Source: UBA2336 sp046294915 (GTDB lineage Bacteria > Bacteroidota > Bacteroidia > Cytophagales > Cyclobacteriaceae). From it: DNA of 42,822 bases. Below are positions 16,792-24,287 of this stretch, in pieces (position 1 is the stretch's first letter; each line of letters opens with the position of its first letter). Under the pieces are notes generated by a model. That model searched no databases. It was not told the DNA's origin and worked only from the letters and a program-made list of their open reading frames with translations. Made by a program: the position numbers and the translations under genes. The stretch covers positions 1 through 42,822 of the forward strand of contig JBKBOE010000019.1 of NCBI GenBank assembly GCA_046294915.1, written 5' to 3'.

Positions 16792-17184
16792 GTGGAGGAG
16801 TCTGACAAGATTGTTGTATTAAAAAACTTTGCCGACAGCATTGAGGCCAATATTGCCAAAACCAAGCTGGATGCATACGGAATTCCCTGTTTTTTAACTG
16901 AGGAAAACCTGGCTAATCTTTACCCTATCCGAAATCCACGCTTTAGTGTACGGCTTCATGTTTTTGAAAAAGATAAAGCACGGGCGCAGGAAGTATTGAA
17001 TGAAATTGCTACCCTGCCGGATGAAGATCCCATTCGCTGTCCGCGCTGCAGGTCTGTAAACATTGAAACCGGCTACAGCCGTAAGCCGGCCTCGGTTATT
17101 CTCTCGTTGTTTTTCTCGCTTTTCATGGTACTATTCCCGCCAAAGATGGTTTCACATTGCCGGGATTGCGGCCGCGAATTTTAA
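16792..17184 (+). CDS. DUF2007-domain protein with C-terminal zinc ribbon
   Basis: The 130-residue protein has a ferredoxin-like DUF2007 N-terminus (about 6-72: VVLKNFADSIEANIAKTKL, VRLHVFEKDKARAQEVL) of the putative signal-transducing type. The C-terminal half carries two CxxC pairs, Cys83/Cys86 and Cys123/Cys126, as expected for a zinc ribbon. A strongly hydrophobic stretch (about 100-117) lies between the pairs, so the ribbon is split by a possible membrane hairpin or buried helix. The start is GTG at 16792; no nearby ATG fits. It is divergent from the ECF sigma gene. The function is unknown. Confidence 0.8.
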   Translation: MEESDKIVVLKNFADSIEANIAKTKLDAYGIPCFLTEENLANLYPIRNPRFSVRLHVFEKDKARAQEVLNEIATLPDEDPIRCPRCRSVNIETGYSRKPASVILSLFFSLFMVLFPPKMVSHCRDCGREF

Positions 17185-17255
17185 TACCGCAAGGATGAAA
17201 TGGCTGAGCAAGTATTCTGATTTTTTAATTTTAGGTTCATGATTATCTGCCACCT

Positions 17256-17711
17256 ATGCCACGCCTTCATATTACTCTGCCTGAAACCTACCCTTTCTCC
17301 TGCGAACTTCCTGTTCGGGTGTCCGACCTGAACTATGGCGGGCATGTAGGGAATGATTCCATCCTCACCCTTATGCAGGAGGCCCGGGTTTTGTATTACC
17401 GGCACCTGGGCTTTCAAAGCGAAATAAGCCTGGAAGGCACCATCGGCCAGATTATTGCCGATGCGGCTGTGGTGTATAAGTCAGAATCGTTTCTGGGCGA
17501 TGTGCTTGTTATTGACATAGCGGCCACTGATTTTAATAAATACGGTTTTGACCTGGTGTACCGACTGCGAAATAAGGCCACCGGTAAAGAAGTGGCACAT
17601 GGAAAAACCGGCATTGTTTGCTTTGATTATGCCGCCCGGAAATTAACGCCCATCCCACAGCAGGTTAAAAATAAACTTGAAAGGCAAGGATTGATTTCAT
17701 CAGAAAAGTAA
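17256..17711 (+). CDS. Hot-dog fold acyl-CoA thioesterase (4HBT family)
   Basis: A 151-residue single hot-dog domain. The motif Asp24-Leu-Asn-Tyr-Gly-Gly-His30 matches the D-x-N-x-x-x-H active site of 4-hydroxybenzoyl-CoA/YbgC-like thioesterases, and the following helix (NDSILTLMQEARVLYY) is typical. It should hydrolyse an acyl-CoA or acyl-ACP thioester in the cytoplasm; the acyl group cannot be told from the sequence. It lies 71 nt after the DUF2007 gene on the same strand and converges with rlmD. TAATTTTA upstream of the ATG is a possible -7 box. Confidence 0.88.
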   Translation: MPRLHITLPETYPFSCELPVRVSDLNYGGHVGNDSILTLMQEARVLYYRHLGFQSEISLEGTIGQIIADAAVVYKSESFLGDVLVIDIAATDFNKYGFDLVYRLRNKATGKEVAHGKTGIVCFDYAARKLTPIPQQVKNKLERQGLISSEK

Positions 17712-17768
17712 ACTGTAAGCGTGGCACCATTCCGCTTAAAACTCATTGCCTGGGTAATTCATCTTCGG

Positions 17769-19190
17769 TTATTTTAATTGAAGAGCAACCACATTCTCCA
17801 CATGCATGGTATGCGGAAACATATCCACCGGCTGAACTGCTGTAATGGCATATTTTTCTGATAAGATTTTTAAATCGCGTGCCTGGGTAGCCGGATTGCA
17901 GCTTACATAAACAATTCGTTCAGGTTCAGCCCTCAGTAACATCCGGCAAACATCTTCATGCATGCCGGCACGGGGCGGGTCGGTAATTACCACATCGGGT
18001 CTGCCATGCGTTTTCAAAAATTGCTCATCCAGCAAATCTTTAATATCGCCTGAGAAAAAATCGGTATTGGTTAAGTTGTTCAGTTGCGCATTAACGCGGG
18101 CATCATCAACAGCAGCGGCAACATATTCCAGGCCGATAACTTTTTTTGCCTGCCCGGCCACATAGTTGGCAATGGTTCCTGTGCCGGTATAGAGGTCGTA
18201 AACCAACTCATTACCGGATAAGCCAGCTAACTCCCAGGCTGCACGGTAGAGCTTTTCTGCTTGTTCGGAATTGGTTTGGTAAAACGACTTTGGCCCTATA
18301 CGAAATTGCAACATTCCGCTTCCATCCGGCTTATTCATCATTTCGGTAATGTAGGCTTTTCCCTTCCATGTTTTAATGTGCAGATCATGAAAGGTATCGT
18401 TACGTTTGCTGTTGATCACATACATCAACGAAGTGATTTGCGGAAAACGTGTGGCAGTTTCATTCAGTATTGCCGAGAGCCATTCCGGCTCGTCCAACGC
18501 AACCTGCACAATAACCATCACCTCACCGGTATTTGCGGTACGAACGGTTACTGTGCGCAGGTACCCGCTTTGCTGGCGCAAATCAAAAAAGGGTAAACCG
18601 TTGCGGATAGCAATTTCTTTAATCGCTTTACGGATTTCATTGCTGGGTTCAGGCTGCAGGTAACAATGCTCAACATCAAACACGCGGTCAAAACTTTTCG
18701 GAACATGAAAGCCGAGGCCCTCGCGTCCGCCTTCGTCCTGCATTTCCCGCACAGGCGGTGAAGTCAGCCACTTGTAATTCGTGGCACTGAAGTCCAGCCG
18801 GTTGCGGTAATAGGTGGTTTTTGAAGACGGTATGATCGGCTGAACTGCCGGAAAGGTTAACCCGCCAATCCGCTCCAGGCTGTCAACTACCTGCTGTTGC
18901 TTATACTGAAGCTGCGTTTTATAGTTCAAATGCTGCCACCGGCAACCTCCGCAAAACCCAAAGTGCGAACAGAGAGGCTCAATCCGGTTGGCCGAAGGAG
19001 TAACCACCCGGCTCAGTTTAGCTTCCAGAAAATTGCTTTTGATTTTTGTTATACGGGCATCAACCACATCACCGGGAGCTGCGCCTTCAATAAACACCAC
19101 CCTTCCATCCAGGCGGGCTACGCATTTACCTTCGGCCGCCATGGTTTCTACCTGTAACCCGTTAAGGATATCGCCTTTCTTTAACACCAT
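17769..19190 (-). CDS. rlmD: 23S rRNA (uracil-5-)-methyltransferase RlmD
   Basis: A 473-residue SAM-dependent RNA methyltransferase that makes m5U in 23S rRNA (position 1939 by family name). An N-terminal TRAM domain (about 2-60) is followed by the iron-sulfur cysteines Cys74, Cys80, Cys83 and Cys176. A SAM-binding Rossmann domain with LVYDLYTGTGT comes next, then DPPRAG and the catalytic Cys431 in VYVSCNPAT. I chose ATG 19190, which begins just before TRAM (MVLKKGDILNG); an upstream ATG at 19244 would add 18 residues unlike the family and would run into the divergent promoter. RumA/RlmC/TrmA-type relatives make the exact target uncertain. Confidence 0.93.
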   Translation of the reverse strand: MVLKKGDILNGLQVETMAAEGKCVARLDGRVVFIEGAAPGDVVDARITKIKSNFLEAKLSRVVTPSANRIEPLCSHFGFCGGCRWQHLNYKTQLQYKQQQVVDSLERIGGLTFPAVQPIIPSSKTTYYRNRLDFSATNYKWLTSPPVREMQDEGGREGLGFHVPKSFDRVFDVEHCYLQPEPSNEIRKAIKEIAIRNGLPFFDLRQQSGYLRTVTVRTANTGEVMVIVQVALDEPEWLSAILNETATRFPQITSLMYVINSKRNDTFHDLHIKTWKGKAYITEMMNKPDGSGMLQFRIGPKSFYQTNSEQAEKLYRAAWELAGLSGNELVYDLYTGTGTIANYVAGQAKKVIGLEYVAAAVDDARVNAQLNNLTNTDFFSGDIKDLLDEQFLKTHGRPDVVITDPPRAGMHEDVCRMLLRAEPERIVYVSCNPATQARDLKILSEKYAITAVQPVDMFPHTMHVENVVALQLK

Positions 19191-19250
19191 AAAATACAAA
19201 TATGCGTGTTTTTCCGGCTGCCCAGGTTTTCTTATCTTTCCCATCCGGGT

Positions 19251-21962
19251 ATGAAGAAAACAATACTTGTTGGCTTTTTCTGTGCGGTTGGTCTATTCAC
19301 CCGTGCCTCCCACATTGTGGGCGGTGAGTTTGAACTTAAACACCTTACCGGCAATACGTACCGGGTTAACCTGATTCTCTATTTTGATAAAATTAACGGC
19401 CTGCCAGGTGCCAAAGACCTGAACGTTACGGCCCGCATCTACCGCATGCACGACAACGCCTTTATGACCGATGTGTTTCTGCCGCTTACCACCGAAGAAG
19501 AAGTTTCCTACACCCAGCCAGAATGTTCGAACGGTGAAATTGAAACGCTCAAGTTAATATACACTACTACCATTATCCTTCCCGACAACCTGTACAACCA
19601 TCCGCAAGGGTATTATCTGGTTTGGGAGCGCTGCTGCCGCAACTATTCCATTACGAATATTATCAGTCAGGCACCACCTCCAAACGATCCGTTCTTTCCC
19701 AATGCTGCCGGCCAAACCTTTTACCTTGAATTTCCCCCGGTAGTAAAAGACGGGCAGCCCTTTATCAATTCAACACCCCGGCTGTTTCCTCCGCTTAACG
19801 ACTACGCCTGCCCGCGCAAGCCGTATTACACTGATTTTGCCGGTACCGATGATGATGGCGATTCGCTTGTATATTCACTGGTTACTCCGCTTAACACGCA
19901 CGCATCCGTTGCTATACCCGCAGGCGGCCCGGGCACCCGGCCCTACCCATTGGTAAAATGGCAAACCGGATTTTCACTCAATGACATTTTGCACGGTGCT
20001 CCCGATTTACAAATCAGTACCGATGGTTTTTTAACCGTAACACCTACCGTACAAGGTCTGTTCGTATTTGCCGTGAAATGCGAAGAGTTTCGCGATGGCG
20101 TGAAAATTGGCGAAGTGAGGCGCGACTTCCAGATGCTGGTAGTAGAGGCCTGCCCCGTGGCGGAGCCACCCCAGATTGTGGGCAGAAAAAAAGGAACCTC
20201 AACCTTTACAACACCAAACCAGCCGTTAAATGTATCCTTTGCCAATACTGTAACCGATGCCGACCGCTGTGTGCAGGTGCGCATTTCCGATCCGGATTCG
20301 GAAAAAATTGATGATAACTTCCAGGAAAAAGTATCCATCCGCGTATTTCCGCTCAATTTTAAAAAAAGCACCCGCTACCTGAACGAACTCCTGCCTCCTG
20401 TAAGCAATGCAACCTTGATTAACGGCAGCACCGTTGATTTTGAAATCTGCTTTCCGCAATGCCCTTACCTGCCTGACGGAAATTATCAGGTAGGCATCAT
20501 TGCCTACGATGATGCCTGCAGCTTACCCTTATCGGACACCCTGGTGGTGAGTGTGTTTGTTCAGCCTCCGCCAAACAACAAACCAGCGTTTACTACGGCC
20601 AATGTAAACACCACCCTAAACGAAGGCGATCCTCCCCTTACCATACCCATTCATGCCGCAGATGCTGATGGCGACCAACTTGATGTTTTTGTCATCAATG
20701 ACGGATTTATTCTTTCCAATGTTGGCATGACACTCGACCTCAGCACCTCTCCTGCCGGCCAGCTTACCGGCCAATTGGTTTGGGATACGCGCTGCGATGT
20801 GTATGACTTTACCCAAAAAACCAACTTCAATTTCAAAATCATTACCGATGACCGCGACCAGTGCCTGTTTGCCCACCCCGATACCATGTTGATTACCCTC
20901 AACATCATCCTGCCCGGAAATTCCGATCCGGTGATCAGTTCATCGTTGCAAACGGCCAGCGAAAAAACCATTGAAGTAACCCGCAAAATTTATGAGCCGC
21001 TGTTGTTTACCGTTACCGGTACCGATGCCGACAACGACCTGCTGGTATTACGTATGGACGGACTAGGATTTACACCTGCCGACTACGAAGCAACGTTTGA
21101 CGAAGTTACTGACCGGGGCATGGTCACTTCAACATTTGCATGGTTACCCGATTGCAGTACCATTAACCTGAACACAAAAAATCAATTCGACTTCCGGTTT
21201 ATTGTGGTAGATAACGCCAACAAGTGCCGTTTCTACAAAGCCGATACGCTGCACGTTATTGTGCATGTTGATCCTCCCGACAATTTTGCTCCGGAGTTAA
21301 CCGTTGCAAGCACAAATCCGGAAATAACCATTACCGATAATGCGCTTACCGCCATTTTAGGCAACCCGATAACCCTGTCACTATCCGGCTTTGATGCTGA
21401 CGTGGCACCGGGTAAAGATTTGCTAAGACTTGAGCTGATTGGAAAAACCGGCAATGTACAGCCCACCGGATTTTCGTTCCAGAATGCAGAAGGCCCTTCA
21501 CCTCTCACATCCCCATTTACCTGGGAGCCCGATTGCAGCATTTTTAAAAACAGCATTTACGAGAACAATTACCTGTTCAAATTTTTACTCACCGATAACC
21601 GGTGTTTTAATGCCAAAACCGATACACTTGAACTGGCCATTACCATTAAAGATGTTGACGGTAGTGATACCAACTTCCTTCCACCCAATTTCTTTTCGCC
21701 CAATAACGATGGCGTTAACGATTTTTTTGCGATGATGGAATGGGACGAAACCAGCAATGATTTTGTTAACATCCTTCCTCTTGATAATTGCATCGGAGAA
21801 TTTGTGAATATTCGCATCTACAACCGGTGGGGCCGCCAGGTTTTTGAAAGTGCTAACCGCAATTTTAAATGGCTTGGTGAGGGCTTACCCAACGGGGTGT
21901 ACTATTACCTGGTAAAGTACACGCATAAGGAATACCGCGGAACGGTTACGCTTCGTTTCTGA
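19251..21962 (+). CDS. Secreted type IX secretion substrate with gliding-motility (type B) C-terminal domain
   Basis: The 903-residue protein has a signal peptide (ILVGFFCAVGLFTRAS) and a conserved N-terminal module beginning SHIVGGEFEL and containing the GYYLVWERCCRNYSI signature. The middle is made of repeated Ig/cadherin-like units. Four of these show an Asp-rich D-x-D-x-D turn (for example GTDDDGDSL, ADADGDQL, GTDADNDLL), possibly calcium sites. The end is a type B sorting domain: NFFSPNNDGVNDFF, IYNRWGRQVFES and the GVYYYLVKYT strand. It should be exported by the Por/type IX system to the cell surface or medium. ATG 19251 precedes the signal peptide; the longer frame from 19206 is rejected. 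A TATCTTTC near 19233 may be the -7 box. Confidence 0.92.
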   Translation: MKKTILVGFFCAVGLFTRASHIVGGEFELKHLTGNTYRVNLILYFDKINGLPGAKDLNVTARIYRMHDNAFMTDVFLPLTTEEEVSYTQPECSNGEIETLKLIYTTTIILPDNLYNHPQGYYLVWERCCRNYSITNIISQAPPPNDPFFPNAAGQTFYLEFPPVVKDGQPFINSTPRLFPPLNDYACPRKPYYTDFAGTDDDGDSLVYSLVTPLNTHASVAIPAGGPGTRPYPLVKWQTGFSLNDILHGAPDLQISTDGFLTVTPTVQGLFVFAVKCEEFRDGVKIGEVRRDFQMLVVEACPVAEPPQIVGRKKGTSTFTTPNQPLNVSFANTVTDADRCVQVRISDPDSEKIDDNFQEKVSIRVFPLNFKKSTRYLNELLPPVSNATLINGSTVDFEICFPQCPYLPDGNYQVGIIAYDDACSLPLSDTLVVSVFVQPPPNNKPAFTTANVNTTLNEGDPPLTIPIHAADADGDQLDVFVINDGFILSNVGMTLDLSTSPAGQLTGQLVWDTRCDVYDFTQKTNFNFKIITDDRDQCLFAHPDTMLITLNIILPGNSDPVISSSLQTASEKTIEVTRKIYEPLLFTVTGTDADNDLLVLRMDGLGFTPADYEATFDEVTDRGMVTSTFAWLPDCSTINLNTKNQFDFRFIVVDNANKCRFYKADTLHVIVHVDPPDNFAPELTVASTNPEITITDNALTAILGNPITLSLSGFDADVAPGKDLLRLELIGKTGNVQPTGFSFQNAEGPSPLTSPFTWEPDCSIFKNSIYENNYLFKFLLTDNRCFNAKTDTLELAITIKDVDGSDTNFLPPNFFSPNNDGVNDFFAMMEWDETSNDFVNILPLDNCIGEFVNIRIYNRWGRQVFESANRNFKWLGEGLPNGVYYYLVKYTHKEYRGTVTLRF

Positions 21963-21970
21963 GATTAGCG

Positions 21971-22690
21971 TTACAGCGGCTTCAGGTTTGACTCCCGCAC
22001 AAATACTTCTTTGTTTTCCCACCTGATCTTCACCCATACATCGGTTTTATCAAGCATCGTTACACAGTGTCCTTCACCAATTTTACCAACAACGGAAGCT
22101 CCTGCCGAAGGACCTGTCATGAGGTAGGTAATGCCGTTATCAATTATGCCCTTTTTAGCAAACGGAAAGTTGAGATGAATGAGCAGCAACAGGAGAACCA
22201 CCAACTGGCTTATCCCAACTGCGGTTTTGATTGGTTTTCTTTTATACAGCACCAATGCAACAGTAAGTAGCAAAGCTAACCCTGCTAAAACCAATGTTAC
22301 CCTATGGCCGTACCTGCGCCAGGCATTCGCCATACGGTCCAGGTCGGATTGTTCATAACCGGTAAACCGATGCGTTGCAGCCAATTGCTGAATTTTCTCC
22401 ATTGCTGCCCTGTCGAAGGTGTGCTGATAATACAGGCTCAGGTAATAGAGGGTATTGGCATAATGAGCAAGCCCTTCTTCGATAAACGCCATCCGCAGCA
22501 ACATGGCCGGTGAATATTTTTTTCCACGGAAGAGTTCTGAATAAAGCTCAAGCGATTGCGTATATTTTTTGAGACTGAAGAGCGAGTCAGCTTTGGCCAG
22601 CACATCAGTTGACGGTTGTGCATGTGATGAATTAAGTAGGAATAGCAGCCCTACTGCTGCAAGGGCGATTTTTAAAAACCTGTTTTGCAT
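21971..22690 (-). CDS. Membrane protein with TPR-like N-terminus and C-terminal SH3-like domain
   Basis: The 239-residue protein has a signal peptide (ALAAVGLLFLLNSSHAQ), TPR-like helical pairs (about 28-100: ADSLFSLKKYTQSLELYSELF) and two membrane segments (about 130-147 and 158-175). A bacterial SH3-like domain (about 185-239, TGPSAGASVVGKIGEGHCV with WVKIRWENKEVFVRESNL) closes it. The layout recalls BatE-like proteins of the Bacteroidota aerotolerance operon, but no bat genes are nearby. It is convergent with the type IX substrate gene (8-nt gap). The role is unknown; peptidoglycan or protein binding in the periplasm is an inference from the SH3 fold. Confidence 0.8.
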   Translation of the reverse strand: MQNRFLKIALAAVGLLFLLNSSHAQPSTDVLAKADSLFSLKKYTQSLELYSELFRGKKYSPAMLLRMAFIEEGLAHYANTLYYLSLYYQHTFDRAAMEKIQQLAATHRFTGYEQSDLDRMANAWRRYGHRVTLVLAGLALLLTVALVLYKRKPIKTAVGISQLVVLLLLLIHLNFPFAKKGIIDNGITYLMTGPSAGASVVGKIGEGHCVTMLDKTDVWVKIRWENKEVFVRESNLKPL

Positions 22691-22828
22691 AGTTGTGCCC
22701 TTCTGCTATTTTTGTGCCCTCAATAACGGAAAAGCCCCAAATTTAGGCAATAATGTTATTTTGTGAGAACCTCGTAGTTGGCGCTTACAATCGGATCGCG
22801 ACTTAAGCAAGCTAAGACAACGAAAGAA

Positions 22829-22868
22829 GTAATTTGACATAGTTAAATGAATTGATCTCGTAGCTCAG
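22829..22868 (+). repeat. Direct repeat copy 1, containing the first 15 nt of tRNA-Lys
   Basis: This 40-nt segment matches 22913-22952 at 38 of 40 positions. Its last 18 nt hold AAT plus the first 15 nt of tRNA-Lys (GATCTCGTAGCTCAG). The tRNA sequence then breaks off and is replaced by an 8-bp hairpin (22868-22875 with 22882-22889, CCCTGAC/GTCAGGG core). It is therefore a truncated tRNA remnant rather than a gene. Confidence 0.85.
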
Positions 22869-22912
22869 CCCTGACGCTCCGGTCAGGGCCGGCAAGGTCA
22901 AGAAAAACAGAC

Positions 22913-22952
22913 GTAATTTGACATAGCTAAATAAATTGATCTCGTAGCTCAG
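22913..22952 (+). repeat. Direct repeat copy 2, leading into the intact tRNA-Lys
   Basis: The second copy of the 40-nt repeat differs from copy 1 at two positions and starts 84 nt after it. Here the tRNA 5' end continues into the complete gene. The shared part upstream of the tRNA, GTAATTTGACATAG, may include promoter sequence. Confidence 0.85.
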
Positions 22953-23010
22953 CTGGTAGAGCATTACACTTTTAATGTAAGGGTCCTGGGTTCGAATCCC
23001 AGCGGGATCA
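22938..23010 (+). tRNA. tRNA-Lys (anticodon TTT)
   Basis: A 73-nt cloverleaf. The acceptor stem GATCTCG pairs with CGGGATC (one G-T pair), discriminator A. The D arm is AGCTCAGCTGGTAGAGC, the anticodon loop CTTTTAA has anticodon TTT, and the T arm contains GGTTCGAATCC. The 3' CCA is not encoded. It is preceded by a truncated copy of its own 5' end and followed by a terminator. Confidence 0.96.
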
Positions 23011-23025
23011 CTAAAGAAAGCAAGC

Positions 23026-23048
23026 AGGCCCCGAAAGGGCCTTTTCTT
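23026..23048 (+). terminator. Intrinsic terminator after tRNA-Lys
   Basis: The stem AGGCCC/GGGCCT (23026-23031 with 23037-23042), with loop CGAAA, is followed by TTTCTTTG. It lies 16 nt downstream of the tRNA. Confidence 0.75.
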
Positions 23049-23228
23049 TGAGCAAGAAAAAAGAACCCATTATTTGCTCCTGTTCTGACACCCTAGCAGA
23101 GAGCCACAGCTACGCATTAAACCAATTTACCTGCACAACCTGCCCATCAATCAAAAAGTGTAACTTAAATCACATGCCGGTTGCCGGCAAAGCAGGATTT
23201 TTGTTTTTACACTAACTTTAGCAAAACC

Positions 23229-23621
23229 ATGAACCGATTTTTGATAAAACTCCTCAGCCTCGCCTTGCTCATAAGTTCAGCAAGTTGCCAGGGCCAATCG
23301 GGGGCACAGGTCTTGACCCCCCAGGCATTTGAAACGAAACTGAATACCCTGCCGGAAAAAATAATCCTTGATGTGCGAACGGCTTCAGAATATAGCCGGG
23401 GTCATTTATCAGGAGCTGTTTTAATTGACTATTACCAGCGTGATTTCAGTTCGCAATTAAACAAACTCGATAAAACCAAACCTGTATTTGTGTATTGCGC
23501 CAGTGGCGTACGCAGTAATTCAGCAGCCCGGGAACTCATTCGCCAGGGCTTTAAAGAGGTGTATGACCTCAATGGCGGATTGTCGGCCTGGGTTCGATCA
23601 GGCAAACCCATTGTGAAATAA
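23229..23621 (+). CDS. Rhodanese-like lipoprotein
   Basis: The 130-residue protein starts with a lipoprotein signal (LLSLALLISSAS-Cys20), so it should be membrane-anchored in the periplasm. A single rhodanese domain follows, with LDVRTASEYSRGHLSGA and the active-site cysteine Cys90 in the loop CASGVRS, the six-residue P-loop of sulfurtransferases. It probably moves sulfane sulfur or handles a thiol in the envelope; the donor and acceptor are unknown. I chose ATG 23229, because the in-frame ATG at 23181 would put 16 residues before the lipoprotein signal. TAACTTTA (23213-23220) resembles a -7 box. It is followed by a LysE-type gene 39 nt downstream. Confidence 0.9.
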   Translation: MNRFLIKLLSLALLISSASCQGQSGAQVLTPQAFETKLNTLPEKIILDVRTASEYSRGHLSGAVLIDYYQRDFSSQLNKLDKTKPVFVYCASGVRSNSAARELIRQGFKEVYDLNGGLSAWVRSGKPIVK

Positions 23622-23660
23622 TAACCCTTCATTTACTTGCACGCCTAAACTTAGAAGGTA

Positions 23661-24272
23661 TTGATTATTCAGGTATTTATCATTGGGTTTGTATTTAGTT
23701 TTTTGGGTTCCATCCCGCCCGGCACGCTAAACATGATGGTACTGCAACTTGGGTTGGAGCGTAAAATCAATGTTGCCCTGCGGTTTGCGCTGGCGGTAGC
23801 ACTCGTGGAGTATCCGTATGCCTGGATTGCCGTGGAATTTGAACAGGTGATTACCTCATCTCCGGTTGTGGTCCAAAATTTACAGTTATGGGGAGCTGTT
23901 ATTATGACCGTAATCGGCATAATAAGTTTATGGACTGTACGCAAACCATCAGCCATTTCCGTTAAACTTCAGCAAAGCGGCTTTCGAAGGGGCATTTTTC
24001 TGAGCATCCTCAATCCGCAAGCTATTCCGTTCTGGATTGCCTTAACGGCTTATTTAAAACTGCAGGGATGGATTGACATCGGCACTACCTGGCGATTACA
24101 CAGCTATATTTTGGGTACTTCGCTTGGCGCGTTTGCTTTACTTTCACTGCTTACGTTTATGGCGCACCGCCTTGCTTCCTCATTTCAGGATAACCGGGTT
24201 ATCCGTATGATTCCGGGGCTTGTATTATTGGTATTGGGGGGCTTTGGCTTTATCCGGTATTTCTTTTTCTAA
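23661..24272 (+). CDS. LysE/RhtB-family amino acid exporter
   Basis: The 203-residue membrane protein has about six hydrophobic segments. The family N-terminal motif GSIPPGTLNMMVLQLGL corresponds to the G-x-x-P-G-P loop of LysE/RhtB, and the conserved FLSILNPQAIPFW segment lies near residue 115. It should export an amino acid or similar small metabolite. The start is TTG at 23661, supported by an AGAAGG ribosome-binding sequence 7 nt upstream and by the immediate hydrophobic N-terminus. It may be cotranscribed with the rhodanese gene. It converges with the S8 protease gene (15-nt gap). Confidence 0.87.
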   Translation: MIIQVFIIGFVFSFLGSIPPGTLNMMVLQLGLERKINVALRFALAVALVEYPYAWIAVEFEQVITSSPVVVQNLQLWGAVIMTVIGIISLWTVRKPSAISVKLQQSGFRRGIFLSILNPQAIPFWIALTAYLKLQGWIDIGTTWRLHSYILGTSLGAFALLSLLTFMAHRLASSFQDNRVIRMIPGLVLLVLGGFGFIRYFFF

Positions 24273-24287
24273 CTATCAGTCAAAGCC

